Shown here piece after piece: positions 18,969 to 28,274 of a DNA stretch of 64,000 nucleotides (position 1 is the stretch's first letter; every line of letters begins with the position of its first letter). Under the pieces are notes generated by a model, which worked only from the letters and a program-made list of their open reading frames with translations, did no database searches and was not told the origin of the DNA. The stretch is from positions 1,942,501 through 2,006,500 of the forward strand of contig NZ_CP060718.1 of assembly GCF_014396785.1 (NCBI RefSeq), given 5' to 3'. The DNA comes from Sphingomonas lutea. Its GTDB lineage: Bacteria; Pseudomonadota; Alphaproteobacteria; Sphingomonadales; Sphingomonadaceae. The position numbers and the translations under genes are program-made.

Positions 18969-19390
18969 AGATCAGCGATGTGATGACGCGCGACGTCCAG
19001 ACGATCCAGCCCGATCAGACCGCGCAGGAAGCGGCTCGGTTCATGGTCAGCACCGACGCGGGGTCGATTCCCGTGACGGAGGGCGATCGCCTGATCGGCA
19101 TGATCACCGACCGCGACATTGCGGTACGCGGCGTGGCCGAGGGCCGTGGTCCCGACACCAAGGTGCGCGATCTGATGACTGACGGAATCGTCTGCGCCGG
19201 AATCGACGAGGACGTCGACACGGTCGCGCAGAAAATGAGCGACGCGCAGGTGCGCCGTCTGCCGGTCGTCGACGGGGAGCAGAAGCTGTGCGGCATCGTC
19301 AGCCTCGGTGATCTTGCGCGCGAGAGCGAAGGCGAGGCGGCGCACGAGGCGCTTGAAGGCGTCAGCCAGCCGGGTGGCCAGCCGCGATAA
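18965..19390 (+). CDS. CBS-domain pair protein
   Basis: A 141-residue cytosolic protein made of two CBS motifs. The first is MKISDVMTRDVQTIQPDQTAQEA to DRLIGMITDRDIAVRG; the second is KVRDLMTDGIVCAGIDEDVD to GIVSLGDLAR. Such stand-alone pairs bind adenylates and sense energy state. Its ATG overlaps the flavoprotein stop (ATGA), so translational coupling is expected. A function as nucleotide-sensing partner of the flavoprotein is an inference. Confidence 0.92.
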   Translation: MKISDVMTRDVQTIQPDQTAQEAARFMVSTDAGSIPVTEGDRLIGMITDRDIAVRGVAEGRGPDTKVRDLMTDGIVCAGIDEDVDTVAQKMSDAQVRRLPVVDGEQKLCGIVSLGDLARESEGEAAHEALEGVSQPGGQPR

Positions 19391-19393
19391 GGG

Positions 19394-19945
19394 TCAACGG
19401 GCGGCGATCTCGCCGATCGCGCGATTGACGATCTGTGCGTCGGTCGCCGGGTCCTGACGCTCGGCGATGAGCCGCGCCGCGGCCTTGGCGGCGGCGTCGG
19501 CCGCCGTGGCGCGCAGCTGCTCGACCGCGGACCGTTCCTCGGCGGCGATCTTGTCCTCGGCCATGCGCGTGCGGCGCGCGATCAGCGCCTCGGCGTCGGT
19601 CTTGGCCTTGGCGATGATTTCGTCCGCCTCATGCTGGGCGCGCTCCATCAGCGCCTTGCGGTCCTTGTCGACCGCCTTGGACTTCTTTTCATATTCGGCC
19701 TTGAGCGCCTCGGCTTCCTTGCGCAGCGTCTCCGCTTCGTCGAGCTGATCGCGGATCACGGCGATCTTGCTGTCGAGCGCGCGGCCGATAGCGCCGGGCA
19801 CCTTCTTCCAGATCATGATCGCGATGACCGTGAGCATCGCGAGGCCGATGAACATCGGCGCGGTCAGGAAGCCGAATGCCGTCGGCGCGCCATGCGCTGC
19901 TTCGCCGGCTTCGACGGCGGCGGCGATTAGAAGACCCTCAGACAT
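19394..19945 (-). CDS. atpF: ATP synthase F0 subunit b
   Basis: Peripheral-stalk subunit b, 183 residues. One membrane helix (about 28-45, FIGLAMLTVIAIMIWKKVPG) is followed by a long charged coiled coil (AETLRKEAEALKAEYEKKSKAVDKDRKAL). It is the last gene of the atpI-atpB-atpE-atpF'-atpF operon and overlaps b' by eight bases. F1 genes are not in the window, as expected where F0 and F1 are separate operons. Confidence 0.95.
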   Translation of the reverse strand: MSEGLLIAAAVEAGEAAHGAPTAFGFLTAPMFIGLAMLTVIAIMIWKKVPGAIGRALDSKIAVIRDQLDEAETLRKEAEALKAEYEKKSKAVDKDRKALMERAQHEADEIIAKAKTDAEALIARRTRMAEDKIAAEERSAVEQLRATAADAAAKAAARLIAERQDPATDAQIVNRAIGEIAAR

Positions 19946-20429
19946 TGAGCTCAGCCTTTACCGCAGCAGCGGCGTCCGTCTTGTCGACCTTGATGCCCGT
20001 CAGGCGCCCGACCATGTCCTGCGCGGCTTCGGCGGCGACCGTTTCGATTTCGGCCCGCGCCGCCGTCAGCGCGTCGCGGATCTTGGCTTCGGCAGCGTCG
20101 ACCTTGAGGCCGATCTTGTCCGCCGCCTTGCGCACCTTGTCTTCGGTCTGGCGAGCACTTTCCTGGCGCGCGTCCTGCGCCAGCTTTGCCGCCTCGGCCC
20201 GGGCGGCGTCCATGCGCGCACGCCAATCGGCTTCCGTCTTCTCCGCAGCCTCGCGCGCGGCCTGCGCCCGCTCGAGGTCGTCGGAGATCTTCTTCTCGCG
20301 GGCTTCGACCGTCGACTGGATCTTCGGCACCATCCCCCGCCCGATGACGAAGTAGATGAACCCGAACACGATCAGCAGCCAGAACAGCTGCGAGAAGAAG
20401 ATTTCGGAGAGCTGATTGATCTGAGGCAT
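19938..20429 (-). CDS. atpF': ATP synthase F0 subunit b'
   Basis: Second, diverged stalk subunit, 163 residues. An N-terminal helix FFSQLFWLLIVFGFIYFVIGRGMVPKI anchors it; the rest is coiled coil (STVEAREKKISDDLERAQAAREAAEK). Having both b and b' is typical of alphaproteobacteria and other photosynthetic lineages. It lies 18 bases after atpE. Confidence 0.95.
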   Translation of the reverse strand: MPQINQLSEIFFSQLFWLLIVFGFIYFVIGRGMVPKIQSTVEAREKKISDDLERAQAAREAAEKTEADWRARMDAARAEAAKLAQDARQESARQTEDKVRKAADKIGLKVDAAEAKIRDALTAARAEIETVAAEAAQDMVGRLTGIKVDKTDAAAAVKAELNV

Positions 20430-20447
20430 GGCGCCTAGCCTTCGCTC

Positions 20448-20684
20448 TTAGGCGCTCGGCGGCGCGTAGAGGATGATCATCGCAACGGCGAACGCGATCA
20501 GGCCGAGAAGCTCGGCGGCCGCGAAGCCGATGAACAGGCGGCCCTGCTGGCCGTCGGCCGCCGCGGGGTTGCGCAGCGCGCTCTCAAGGAACGAGCCGAA
20601 CACGTTGCCCACGCCGATGGCGGCGGCGCCAACGCCGATCGCGGCGAGGCCGGCGCCGATCACCTGTGCGGAAGTCAGATCCAT
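20448..20684 (-). CDS. atpE: ATP synthase F0 subunit c
   Basis: Proteolipid ring subunit, 78 residues, forming two membrane helices. The first carries the glycine-rich GLAAIGVGAAAIGVGNVFG; the polar loop is RNPAA. The second has the proton-carrying glutamate in AAELLGLIAFAVAMIIL. No extra acidic residue or sodium-binding signature is seen, so proton coupling is expected. Confidence 0.97.
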   Translation of the reverse strand: MDLTSAQVIGAGLAAIGVGAAAIGVGNVFGSFLESALRNPAAADGQQGRLFIGFAAAELLGLIAFAVAMIILYAPPSA

Positions 20685-20708
20685 TGGAAACTCCTCTTGT
20701 CCAAAACT

Positions 20709-21485
20709 CTAGTGAAGGTTGATTGCGTCGTTGAGATAAAGGGTCGTCAGAAGCGCGAACACATAGGCCTGGATTGCGCAGACCAAGAGCTCGAGCGCGC
20801 TGACGAAGATGATGAAGAGCAGGCTGAGGATGCCGACGCCCCAACCCATCGGGCCGCCGTTGAAGCCGCTGACGATGAAGCTGCCGAACACTTCCATCAG
20901 GATGTGCCCGGCAATCATCGCGACGAACAGTCGCAGCCCAAGGCTGAATGGACGCACCATGAAGGAGATGAACTCGATCAGGAAGATGAGCGGCACCATC
21001 ACTGCTGGCGTGCCGTGCGGCACGAACAGCGAGAAGAAGTGGAGGCCGTGCTTGGCGAAGCCGACGATCAGCACGATCGAGAAGCTCAAGACCGCGAGGA
21101 CGCCAGTGATGCTGAAGTGGCTGGTGGTGGTGAACTGGTGCTGCCCGGGAATGATCGACAGCGGGAACAGGCCGAGCAGGTTCGCGGTCAGGATGAATAC
21201 GAACAGCGAGAAGATGTAGGGCATGAACGCCTTTCCCTTGGGCCCGATGTTCACCTTGACCATGTCGTCGATGAAGCCGGTGACGCCCTCGACCGCCATC
21301 TGCCAGCGGCCCGGCACAAGCTCACGGCGCATGCCCATTGCCATGAAGCCGAAGATCAGCACCAGGGCGATCATCAGCCAGGCGGAGCTGTTGGTAAAGC
21401 TGAGGTCGTAACCACCGATGTTCAGCGGAACCAGCGGTTCCACCGTGAACTGATGCATCGGGTCGATCTTGCCTTCGGCGGCCAC
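20709..21485 (-). CDS. atpB: ATP synthase F0 subunit a
   Basis: Stator channel subunit, 258 residues, five to six membrane helices. The essential arginine lies in LGLRLFVAMIAGHILMEVFGSF. Other family blocks are LFVFILTANLLGLFPLS and the closing ELLVCAIQAYVFALLTTLYLNDAI. It lies eight bases after atpI and 24 before atpE. Confidence 0.97.
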   Translation of the reverse strand: MAAEGKIDPMHQFTVEPLVPLNIGGYDLSFTNSSAWLMIALVLIFGFMAMGMRRELVPGRWQMAVEGVTGFIDDMVKVNIGPKGKAFMPYIFSLFVFILTANLLGLFPLSIIPGQHQFTTTSHFSITGVLAVLSFSIVLIVGFAKHGLHFFSLFVPHGTPAVMVPLIFLIEFISFMVRPFSLGLRLFVAMIAGHILMEVFGSFIVSGFNGGPMGWGVGILSLLFIIFVSALELLVCAIQAYVFALLTTLYLNDAINLH

Positions 21486-21493
21486 TGCGCTTG

Positions 21494-21835
21494 CTACCTC
21501 TTCTTACCGGCGCTGCCGGATTTGGTGATTCGCATCACGTTCCGCAGACCGACACCGAACCCGAAGAACAGCATCAGCAGCAGGAACAACGGAAAAGTCC
21601 GGTAGCCGGCAAGAGCCGCCAGGCTGTCCAGACCCCATCCGATCACTGCCCCGCCAACCGGAGCGCCGACCAGATGGCCAAAGGCCTGCTGCGCAATCCG
21701 GGTGGCCGGGTTGGGCTGCACGACTTCGGTCCGCTTGGCTTCCGCCTGCTGCAAGCGATCGAGCCGCTCATCGAGCGATTCGAGCCGTGCATCTGGTGGA
21801 AGCTTCGAAACCTCGGCTTCTTCATCCTCTGCCAT
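21494..21835 (-). CDS. atpI: AtpI-like ATP synthase assembly protein
   Basis: A 113-residue protein with an acidic N-terminal segment and two membrane helices (GGAVIGWGLDSLAAL and PLFLLLMLFFGFGVGLRNVMRI). First gene of the F0 operon. AtpI/AtpZ-type proteins assist c-ring assembly or magnesium supply. The start at 21835 gives a normal length. Confidence 0.9.
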   Translation of the reverse strand: MAEDEEAEVSKLPPDARLESLDERLDRLQQAEAKRTEVVQPNPATRIAQQAFGHLVGAPVGGAVIGWGLDSLAALAGYRTFPLFLLLMLFFGFGVGLRNVMRITKSGSAGKKR

Positions 21836-21976
21836 GCTTCACTCCTGTGCGTCGCCCCGCTGGAGAACAGGGCCTGCTCGGGACGAAAAACATGGCGGCG
21901 AACGAGCCCGCCAAGGCGCGGCCCCTTTATGAACCGGACCGACGATAGTCAACCGCGCGTGCGGCGCCGTCCGTCG

Positions 21977-22347
21977 TCAGGCGCGGCAATAATCCGGGAT
22001 CGGCGCCGCTTGGCCCGGCGCGCGGCGGCGCCAGACGCGATCCGCCAACATATAGGCCTCCCCACGCGAACCCGCGCAAGCAGCTGGCAGCCCGCCGTGA
22101 TCCCCACTTCCCCCGGGCTCACGCCACGGCTGGTGGCGAGGTTGCTGTACAATGTGCGGCGCTGGATATTGATCGTCGCCACCTGGCTTCGCACGGCAGA
22201 TGATGGCGGTGAGGCTACGCCGACGAAGCCGTCGTACCGTTCCCCCACGACCCCCGCCGCGCGGGCGGCGTCGACCGCCGGCGTTTGCGCTATCGCCGCC
22301 GTCGCTACGGCGACAAATACGGCGCCGAGCGCCAAGCCCCGAATCAT
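21977..22347 (-). CDS. ydbL: YdbL-family (DUF1318) protein, frameshift at 22060-22063
   Basis: Periplasmic DUF1318 protein acting with YdbH and YnbE in envelope lipid homeostasis. The ATG at 22345-22347 overlaps the ynbE stop. A signal peptide MIRGLALGAVFVAVATAAIAQ leads into AAGVVGERYDGFVGVAS and INIQRRTLYSNLATSRGVSP. The frame then breaks: GCQLLARVRVG is followed, one base out, by EAYMLADRVWRRRAPGQ and PIPDYC. One extra G in the four-G run joins them as RVGEAYMLADRVWRRR and gives 123 residues. A frameshift from assembly error is likely. Confidence 0.82.
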
Positions 22348-22553
22348 TGCCGCGGCCTCTCCGGAAAGGCCTGCGGGTTCTGCTGGATGAGCTGCTCGAC
22401 ATCCCGCTGGAGGCGCACCAGCACTTCCTGCCGGATATTGACGTTGAGGTTGATCTCGATCGGTTTCTCGGGCGCCTTCAGGGAAATGCATCCGCCAAGC
22501 GGCGCGGCGAGCGCGGCTGCGGCAAGCAATCGGCTGGGTTTCATGGCTTTCAT
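22344..22553 (-). CDS. ynbE: YnbE-family lipoprotein
   Basis: Small outer-membrane lipoprotein of 69 residues. The signal peptide ends in a lipobox at AAPLGGC. The mature part APEKPIEINLNVNIRQEVLVRL matches the YnbE family. YnbE is known to complete a beta-sheet with YdbH to form an intermembrane bridge. It overlaps ydbH upstream and ydbL downstream by four bases each. Confidence 0.9.
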   Translation of the reverse strand: MKAMKPSRLLAAAALAAPLGGCISLKAPEKPIEINLNVNIRQEVLVRLQRDVEQLIQQNPQAFPERPRQ

Positions 22554-25500
22554 CTCTCGGTTGGGGGTGGCGCGGTTTCGACCTGTTCATCGACAGGTGT
22601 CTGGGTTTGGGTTTGTTGCTCTTCGATGCGGCGGACCTCGGTCGCAATGCCGGGGATGTCCTCAAGTGGGCGCGGAAGGACATCGCCGATGACCTGCCGC
22701 GGGTCGCGGATCGACTTGGCGGTGGCAATCAGCGCGCGGAATGGCCCGGTGATGTTGACGTTGAGCTTGAGCGGGATGCGCGCCAGCAAGCCGCGGATGA
22801 AGCGCTGGGTCGAGGTCGACTGGCCGATCGCCACGCCCTCGATCGCCAGGCGCGCGGCGAATTCGCCGGCGAGATCGCCATCAAGGCGGATGATCATCGA
22901 TTCGAAGCGCAGGTCGCGAAGCGCGTTGAAAGCGATATTGCCCATCGTCCCCAAATTCGCGCGATTGACCTCCCCGACATAAGCGAGCGAGCCGCCGCCG
23001 GGGCGTGAGTCGAGCCGGCCGCCGACGATCCGCCCGCCATCTTCGTCGAAGATCATCGGCAGCACGCCATCGAAGGTGCCGGTCGCCTGGAGGCCTGGGA
23101 AGTTGAGCGTGCGGACGAAGGTGTTGGCGTCAAGCCCGACGACCTCGAACGTCAGACGCTTGGCGGTCGGGCGCGCAAAATTGATCACCGTTTCCTGAAG
23201 AATCAGCCGCCCGCCCATGAACGGCCATTCGCCGCGCTCGATCCGCACCAGCTTGTTGGGTAGCAACTGATACCGCAACGTCCCGTTCTCGACGAGGATG
23301 CCCGGGTTGATTGAACCGATGGTCGCGACCTGGTTCGGCGCGGTTTCAAGCTTGAGCAGGTCCGTGAAACGAACGGTTGTGGCCAGGCCCGTCACCGGAC
23401 CGAACGGCGCCGCCAGATCCATGCCCGCAGTGCTGAATTCGCCGGTCGATGTGACCCGGCCGCCCGGCGCCCAGTCGATCCGCCCCTGCCCGGTGACCGT
23501 GCCGCGGACGAGGGCAATGACGCTTTCGGTCAAGCGGGTCAGTTCCGACGGCTGAAGGCCAGGGCCAAAGGTGATGCCGGGGACGTTGAGGTCGGCGTGC
23601 CCGCGTTGCGCGGCGAGGCTGTGTTCGATCGATACGTCGGCGACGCGCGTGCCCGTTGGCGGATGACGAAGCGCGCCGTTGGCGCGGACCAGGCCATCGA
23701 TCAGGGTCAGCTGCAGATCGTCCCCGCGCAGGGGGTAGAAGCGCGGATTGGCGTCGCGGTCGGACACCGTGCCGGCGGCGTTGACGCGGATGTCGCCATC
23801 CTTGACGTACCAGCGGCCTGACGCATCGCTGAGCAAGATCGGCACATTGCCGATGGTCGAGCGCGCGCCGGCGAAATTGCCACTCGTCCCCACGCCCGCG
23901 AACGACCCGGTGAGGCGGTTCGCGTCGATGACCAGCGGGGTCGCCGAGCGGCCAAGACGGAAGTTGAGGTTGCTTGCTGCAAATTCATCGCCCGTGATCT
24001 GCGCGCCCGCCGCGCGGAACGTGAAGGGCGAGTTGCCGAGCCGCCCGCCAAGATAGGGGCTGTTGACCCGCGCGCGCGTGAGGACTGGCCCATTCGGTGC
24101 CTTGGAGATTATTGCCGGCCCCACCGGGCAGACCGGCAGGCGCGACCGGTCGAGGCGCAACGTGCCGATTTGCAGAAGGTCGAAGCTGACGACCTGGCAG
24201 GTGGTTCCGAAGGCGAAACTGCCGCCCTGCCCGACGCGGCCGCTGATCGGCACGCGCAGCGCCTGGACCCGACCGTCGGGGAACGGCCCGTCGAGCTGCG
24301 CCGTGGTGCTGACCGCCGTCGCGCCGCCAGGCAGCGGGCCAAAGCGGATCGGCGTTAGCGCAAGCCGCTGGCCGCGCGCGCTGTACGGCGCGATCTCGGC
24401 GACCCCGCTCATCGGGCCGCCGACCTTGGCCTGGCGCAGGCTGACGCGACCGCTGGGCAAGCCGCCGCCGCCCATTTCGATATTGCCGTCGATGCGCAGG
24501 CCGTTCTGCGGCCAATAATAAGTGATGCCTGTGCCGCCGGCGACGCGCGCGCGGGCGCCGCCCGGACCGCGCACGTCGGCAGTATCGATTCGCGCCGCGC
24601 CGCCGCCGGGGAAGTTGACCACGCGGATCGTCCCCGTTGCGTCGAAATTGCGCACGGTGCGCTTGATGGCGTCGCCAATCGCGGTGGTGATCGGCCCAAG
24701 CGGCGTACTCGCCGCGGCGGCAAGCGGCCCGTTGACCGCCGCCAGCATCGATTCATCGAGCCGCGCACTATTGGCGGCGACATCACCGACCATGCTGAAG
24801 GTGCCGCCTTGCGCGCCCAGGCGATAGGCGCCGTCGAGACGCGTGCGGTCCGCATAGATGGTGCCCAGACGCGATTGCCGCGCCGACAGCCGCACCTCGC
24901 CTCGCACGTCTTCCAGCGGTCCCTTGTACGTCAGCTCGCCGGCGAAGGCGGACAGGCCGTTGGCGCCGGCGACGAGGGTCTGGATCGCCATCCGCCCGCG
25001 CCCGTCGACGCGAGTAAAGGATTCGTTGAAGCTGGCGGTCGCGTCGAAGCGCGGCGCGGCAATATCGAAGCGGCTGGCGGGGCAGACGAAGCGGTCGAGC
25101 GTCACGGGCCCGTCGATGCCGGGCCGCCGCGCAACCACCGCCACCGCGACGTTCGCGCGCACATTGGTCGCGGCGCAGCGGCCCGGCACCAGTCGCGGAC
25201 TGGTCAGGGCGGCGCGGCCCTTGAAGCCCCCGCTAAGCCGCCCCGACCCCTGCAGCGCGACGCCGACCGGGCCGAACGGCGTCACCAGTGCGATACTGCT
25301 GTCGGCGACGTCGAGAACGAAATTGGGCAGCTGGAACGGCTTGTCACTGGGCGGCGGGAGCAATTTGTCGACCTGGCCGAACCGCACCCGGCCGCCGGTC
25401 AGGCGTCCGCGCAAGCGTACTCCGCGGGCAACGATGCGATAAACTTCGAAGCTGCCGTTCCACTTCAGCCGCATCTGGATCTGCGCATAGCGCGCGATGA

Positions 25501-25777
25501 GGTCGGGCCGCAGCGGATCGCCGATGACGAGATTGCTGACTTCCTGCGTGCGAAAGCCGACGCGGTCGAGCGAATAGGTCGCCTGCACGCCGCGCCGCTC
25601 GAATTCGCGCTTCAGATATTCGGTGGCGATCGGCCGCCGCTGGACCCACACCAGGGCGATCGCAATGGCGAGCAGGACGAGGATACCGAGCGAAATCATC
25701 CCGATCGCGCGCGCCCAGGGGCGGCGACGGACGATGATGGTCTCCTCCGGTTCCTGGTTGCTCCGCCGATCGCTCAT
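22550..25777 (-). CDS. ydbH: YdbH-type AsmA-like intermembrane transport protein
   Basis: A 1075-residue protein with one N-terminal membrane anchor (about 25-45, AIGMISLGILVLLAIAIALVWV) and a long beta-rich periplasmic region. The C-terminal block with IRIERGEWPFMGGRL and FDGVLPMIFDEDGGRIVGGRL is the YdbH/DUF3971-type end. Such proteins share the TamB/AsmA groove fold and carry phospholipids between membranes. The ydbH-ynbE-ydbL order and four-base overlaps are the conserved operon. The gene is divergent from radC. Confidence 0.92.
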   Translation of the reverse strand: MSDRRSNQEPEETIIVRRRPWARAIGMISLGILVLLAIAIALVWVQRRPIATEYLKREFERRGVQATYSLDRVGFRTQEVSNLVIGDPLRPDLIARYAQIQMRLKWNGSFEVYRIVARGVRLRGRLTGGRVRFGQVDKLLPPPSDKPFQLPNFVLDVADSSIALVTPFGPVGVALQGSGRLSGGFKGRAALTSPRLVPGRCAATNVRANVAVAVVARRPGIDGPVTLDRFVCPASRFDIAAPRFDATASFNESFTRVDGRGRMAIQTLVAGANGLSAFAGELTYKGPLEDVRGEVRLSARQSRLGTIYADRTRLDGAYRLGAQGGTFSMVGDVAANSARLDESMLAAVNGPLAAAASTPLGPITTAIGDAIKRTVRNFDATGTIRVVNFPGGGAARIDTADVRGPGGARARVAGGTGITYYWPQNGLRIDGNIEMGGGGLPSGRVSLRQAKVGGPMSGVAEIAPYSARGQRLALTPIRFGPLPGGATAVSTTAQLDGPFPDGRVQALRVPISGRVGQGGSFAFGTTCQVVSFDLLQIGTLRLDRSRLPVCPVGPAIISKAPNGPVLTRARVNSPYLGGRLGNSPFTFRAAGAQITGDEFAASNLNFRLGRSATPLVIDANRLTGSFAGVGTSGNFAGARSTIGNVPILLSDASGRWYVKDGDIRVNAAGTVSDRDANPRFYPLRGDDLQLTLIDGLVRANGALRHPPTGTRVADVSIEHSLAAQRGHADLNVPGITFGPGLQPSELTRLTESVIALVRGTVTGQGRIDWAPGGRVTSTGEFSTAGMDLAAPFGPVTGLATTVRFTDLLKLETAPNQVATIGSINPGILVENGTLRYQLLPNKLVRIERGEWPFMGGRLILQETVINFARPTAKRLTFEVVGLDANTFVRTLNFPGLQATGTFDGVLPMIFDEDGGRIVGGRLDSRPGGGSLAYVGEVNRANLGTMGNIAFNALRDLRFESMIIRLDGDLAGEFAARLAIEGVAIGQSTSTQRFIRGLLARIPLKLNVNITGPFRALIATAKSIRDPRQVIGDVLPRPLEDIPGIATEVRRIEEQQTQTQTPVDEQVETAPPPTER

Positions 25778-25917
25778 GAACGTAGTTCAACCCCCGCCAG
25801 CGGGGACCGTTCCAGCGGCGGCATGAACGCGCCGCGGCTGTTGCCCCCGCGACACTTCCCCGCCCCGCGCGCGGCGACTAGGAAGGGGACGCTCGGACGG
25901 TCGCAAAGGGGGCGGCG

Positions 25918-26616
25918 TTGCACGGGCGCGCATCCAAAACGGAACCATCGGATCTTGCAAGCGGCCATCGCGCGCGCCTGCGCCAGCGGCTGCTCGACGC
26001 GGGCCCGGACGGCTTCCACGATTATGAGCTGATCGAATATCTGCTGACGCTGACGATCCCCCGCGTCGACACCAAGCCGCTGGCGAAGCGGCTGATCGAC
26101 AGTTTCGGCGGGGTCGGGCCGTTGCTCGAGGCCAGCCCCGACACGCTGCGCCGCGAGGGCGTGTCCGATGCCGCGATCGCCGCGCTGCAGATCGCCCGCG
26201 CGGCCGCGCTGCGCTTGCTCGAGGTACGCGTCGAGGGCCGGCCGATCCTGTCGAGCTGGGACGCGCTGGGCGATTACCTTCACGCCGCAATGGCGCATGC
26301 GCGGGTCGAGGAAGTGCGGATCCTGTTCCTCAACTCGAAGAACATGCTGATCGCCAATGAGGCGCTGTGGCAGGGCTCGGTCGATGAGGCCTCGGTCCAC
26401 GTCCGCGAAGTTATCGCCCGCGCCATTGCGCTTGGCGCCACCGCGCTGATTATTGTTCACAACCACCCTAGCGGCGACCCGTCACCGTCGAGCCAGGACA
26501 TTCGCCTGACCAAGGACCTCGTCGAAGCCGGCCGCCACATGAAGATCGCCATCCACGACCACGTCATCGTCGGCGCGCAAGGCCGAACGAGCATGCGCGC
26601 GATGGGGCTGATTTAG
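25918..26616 (+). CDS. radC: RadC-family JAB/MPN protein
   Basis: A 232-residue protein with an N-terminal helix-hairpin-helix part (DAGPDGFHDYELIEYLL) and a C-terminal JAMM domain with IIVHNHPSGDPSPSSQDIRLT. The role is unsettled; the early DNA-repair link is doubtful. The TTG start at 25918 follows a good AGGGGG ribosome-binding site. Confidence 0.93.
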   Translation: MHGRASKTEPSDLASGHRARLRQRLLDAGPDGFHDYELIEYLLTLTIPRVDTKPLAKRLIDSFGGVGPLLEASPDTLRREGVSDAAIAALQIARAAALRLLEVRVEGRPILSSWDALGDYLHAAMAHARVEEVRILFLNSKNMLIANEALWQGSVDEASVHVREVIARAIALGATALIIVHNHPSGDPSPSSQDIRLTKDLVEAGRHMKIAIHDHVIVGAQGRTSMRAMGLI

Positions 26617-26619
26617 GGC

Positions 26620-26862
26620 TTATCCGGCGCGAAGTGGGATGAGCTTGAATTTCCGTGCGGCGTAAAGCGGTACGATCACCGACAGCGCGATCCCGGCCAA
26701 CGAGCAGAAGCCGAGCCACAGCGCCATCCATGCCCCGCCCGATAGATACATGCCGTAAAGCACCGGCACGGCAAGGACGAGGCCGCGGATTTCGTTGGCG
26801 ACCAGCGCCACGAATCCGACCTTCAGCAGGGCCGCGCCGAGGATCGAGAGGAACTCGCTCAT
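26620..26862 (-). CDS. Small membrane protein, unknown function
   Basis: An 80-residue protein with two or three predicted membrane helices (GAALLKVGFVALVANEIRGLVLAVPVLYG and MALWLGFCSLAGIALSVIVPLY). I do not recognise a family. It lies convergent with radC (three bases apart) and divergent from purB. The open frame extends further upstream, but ATG at 26860-26862 gives a sensible membrane protein. Confidence 0.72.
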   Translation of the reverse strand: MSEFLSILGAALLKVGFVALVANEIRGLVLAVPVLYGMYLSGGAWMALWLGFCSLAGIALSVIVPLYAARKFKLIPLRAG

Positions 26863-26951
26863 GGCGGCCTTGTCGCAGAACGAGGTAACCAATCGGTTTA
26901 AACGGCGACGAATTTGCGACTTTTTTCCGCCCCTGCTAGCCGCCCGAGCAT

Positions 26952-28274
26952 ATGATCCCGCGCTATTCCCGTCCCGAAATGACGGCCATCTGGTCGGCCG
27001 AGAACCGCTATCGCATCTGGTGGCAGATCGAAGTCTTCGCCGCGGAGGCGATGGGCAAGATCGGCATGATCCCGGCCGAGGACGCACGGACGATCCGCGC
27101 CGCCTATGACGCGGATGCGCTGGGCGAGATCGATATCGACGCGATCGACGCGATCGAGGCGGTGACCAAGCATGACGTGATCGCCTTCCTGACCTGGGCC
27201 GGCGAGAAATTGGGGCCGGAGAAGCGCTGGCTGCACCAGGGCATGACCAGCAGCGACGTGCTCGACACCACGCTCGCCGTGCAGCTGAAGCAGGCCGCCG
27301 ACCTGCTGATCCGCGAGCTCGATGTGCTGCTCGAGGTCCTGAAGCGGCGGGCCGAAGAGCATAAACTCACGCCCACGATCGGCCGCAGCCATGGCATCCA
27401 CGCTGAGCCGACGACGTTCGGGCTCAAGCTGGCGCAAGCCTACGCCGAATTCGCGCGCAACCGCACGCGACTGGTCGCCGCGCGCGACGATGTCGCGACC
27501 TGCGCGATCTCCGGCGCGGTCGGCACCTTCGCCAACGTCCCGCCCGAGGTCGAGGTGCATGTCGCGGCCGAACTCGGCCTGGCCGTTGAGCCGGTGTCGA
27601 CGCAGGTCATCCCGCGCGACCGCCATGCCATGTTCTTCGCAACGCTCGGCGTCATTGCCTCATCGATCGAGCGGCTGGCGACCGAGGTCCGCCACCTCCA
27701 GCGCACCGAGGTGCTTGAAGCCGAGGAATATTTCTCGCCCGGCCAAAAGGGCAGCTCGGCGATGCCGCACAAGCGCAATCCGGTGCTTACCGAAAATCTC
27801 ACCGGCCTCGCCCGCATGGTGCGCAGCTACGCGCTGCCGGCGATGGAGAACGTCGCTTTGTGGCATGAGCGCGACATCTCGCACTCGTCGGTCGAGCGCT
27901 ACATCGGCCCCGACGCGACCATCACGCTCGACTTCGCGCTTGGGCGTTTGACCGGCGTGATGGACAAATTGCTTGTCTACCCTGAGCGGATGCAGAAGAA
28001 CCTCGACCGCATGGGCGGGCTGGTCCACTCCCAGCGCGTCCTGCTCGCGCTTACGCAGGCTGGCCTCAGCCGCGAGGATTCCTACTCACTTGTCCAGCGC
28101 AACGCGATGAAGGTGTGGGAATCGGACGGCCAGCTATCGCTTCTCGAACTGCTCAAGGGCGATGACGAGGTGCGCGCGCGCTTGTCGGATAGTGAGTTGG
28201 CGAAGCTGTTCGACCTCGATCATCACCTGAAGCATGTCGACACCATCTTTGCGCGGGTCTTCGCCGCGCAATGA
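26952..28274 (+). CDS. purB: Adenylosuccinate lyase
   Basis: Purine-synthesis lyase, 440 residues, working on SAICAR and adenylosuccinate. It starts MIPRYSRPEMTAIWSAENRYRIWWQIE. The superfamily signature GSSAMPHKRNP is present, with the flexible-loop catalytic serine. HDVIAFL and QGMTSSDVLDT hold further active-site residues. Its last four bases overlap the next gene. Confidence 0.98.
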   Translation: MIPRYSRPEMTAIWSAENRYRIWWQIEVFAAEAMGKIGMIPAEDARTIRAAYDADALGEIDIDAIDAIEAVTKHDVIAFLTWAGEKLGPEKRWLHQGMTSSDVLDTTLAVQLKQAADLLIRELDVLLEVLKRRAEEHKLTPTIGRSHGIHAEPTTFGLKLAQAYAEFARNRTRLVAARDDVATCAISGAVGTFANVPPEVEVHVAAELGLAVEPVSTQVIPRDRHAMFFATLGVIASSIERLATEVRHLQRTEVLEAEEYFSPGQKGSSAMPHKRNPVLTENLTGLARMVRSYALPAMENVALWHERDISHSSVERYIGPDATITLDFALGRLTGVMDKLLVYPERMQKNLDRMGGLVHSQRVLLALTQAGLSREDSYSLVQRNAMKVWESDGQLSLLELLKGDDEVRARLSDSELAKLFDLDHHLKHVDTIFARVFAAQ

